Shown here: positions 48,252 through 48,492 of the stretch, in pieces
Numbering within the stretch: the first letter of the stretch is position 1
How the letters are laid out: every line of letters starts with the position of its first letter
Assembly (NCBI RefSeq): GCF_000455285.1
Contig: NZ_HG005291.1
Span: 1-48,492 of the forward strand
Reading direction: 5' to 3'
DNA from: Candidatus Stoquefichus massiliensis AP9
Lineage (GTDB): Bacteria; Bacillota_I; Bacilli_A; Erysipelotrichales; Coprobacillaceae
DNA length: 48,492 bases
Translations under genes and position numbers: made by a program
Notes under the pieces: generated by a model
What the model saw: the letters and a program-made list of their open reading frames with translations, nothing else
Database searches by the model: none
Told to the model about the DNA's origin: nothing

Positions 48252-48492
48252 AATGCCATCTCCTTTGTTATCTCTTCATACACCTCGCCATGTGCCTCAA
48301 ATAAGAAAGAACGTGTCTCATCTTCATTTTTAATAATATGTATATCTAATCTTTCTTGAGGTAAAATATCCTGAATGAAAATGGGCCATTCAATGACACA
48401 TACTCCCTCATCTTCAAACATTTCCTCAAATCCCAACTCTTCATTTTGACCCTCTAAACGATAAGCATCAAAATGATATAAAGGAAGTCTCC
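48248..48492 (-). CDS. tsaE: tRNA t6A ATPase TsaE, C-terminal part (cut by window edge)
   Basis: Eighty codons of the C-terminal end are visible, and the frame runs off the right edge. LPLYHFDAYRL, GFEEMFEDEGVCVIEWP and the basic tail before the stop are characteristic of TsaE, the ATPase that resets the TsaB-TsaD complex. The Walker A lies outside the window. It is the most upstream gene seen of tsaE-tsaB-rimI-tsaD-rex. The reading continues in frame upstream of any internal Met, so I annotate it as partial. Confidence 0.92.
   Translation of the reverse strand, partial: RLPLYHFDAYRLEGQNEELGFEEMFEDEGVCVIEWPIFIQDILPQERLDIHIIKNEDETRSFLFEAHGEVYEEITKEMAL

Noticed and set aside
1-48492. CRISPR arrays, insertion sequences, rRNA and tRNA genes
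   Set aside because: I saw no spaced direct repeats, no transposase-like protein, and no rRNA or tRNA sequence; only the repressor relic hints at mobile DNA.

Overview
This window is about 48.5 kb of a low-GC Gram-positive (Firmicutes) chromosome. Strong AAGGAGG ribosome-binding sites, T-box leaders, Rex, an L20-type leader and spore genes (sspI and a spoVAC-D-E-AF operon) all point to an anaerobic spore-former. Gene style and content would fit an Erysipelotrichia/Coprobacillaceae-like gut bacterium, but that placement is inference. Most genes lie on the minus strand and nearly all are housekeeping. I see no intact mobile element, CRISPR array, rRNA or tRNA.

Layout: 1-500 holds decayed DNA, including a frameshifted phage-type (XRE/CI) repressor. 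Positions 518-2511 carry yceD-rpmF and, divergently, tmcAL. A HAD phosphatase, a gap with a decayed gene and a two-gene ThrE-type exporter follow, with the exporter facing a membrane-anchored C39-like peptidase. At 6.7-13 kb come pheS-pheT under a UUC-specifier T-box, a DUF4299 gene, a SpoU-type rRNA methylase, a YgjP-like metallopeptidase and sspI. At 13-20.3 kb are two unknown membrane proteins, HtrA, a patatin, an M42 peptidase and a MarR-ABC exporter operon with a clear operator. At 20.3-23.6 kb are infC-rpmI-rplT with an attenuator leader and probable AUU start, an RluA-type synthase and glycerate kinase. At 23.6-25.9 kb is a P-type ATPase homologue that has lost every catalytic motif, next to a small CxCxC protein. 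Then follow prfC, an M29 aminopeptidase, a cold-shock gene, a CydDC-like ABC pair with YgbA and YbaN homologues under twin inverted-repeat operators, scpA-scpB, a broken small gene, a CyuA/YhaM-like desulfidase and the spoVA operon. At 39.6-48.5 kb are a 33-residue small gene, an ECF S-component behind an unassigned leader, an unusual D-hydroxyacid dehydrogenase with an added N-terminal domain, a phosphoesterase, asnS under an AAC-specifier T-box, and tsaE-tsaB-rimI-tsaD-rex.

Functionally the region combines translation (rpmF, IF3, L35, L20, PheRS, AsnRS, RF3, t6A synthesis, RNA modification), spore formation (SspI, SpoVA channel) and stress or export systems. The items most worth a second look are the catalytically dead P-type ATPase, the decayed small genes, the leader before the ECF gene, and the operator-controlled CydDC-like/YgbA cassette.
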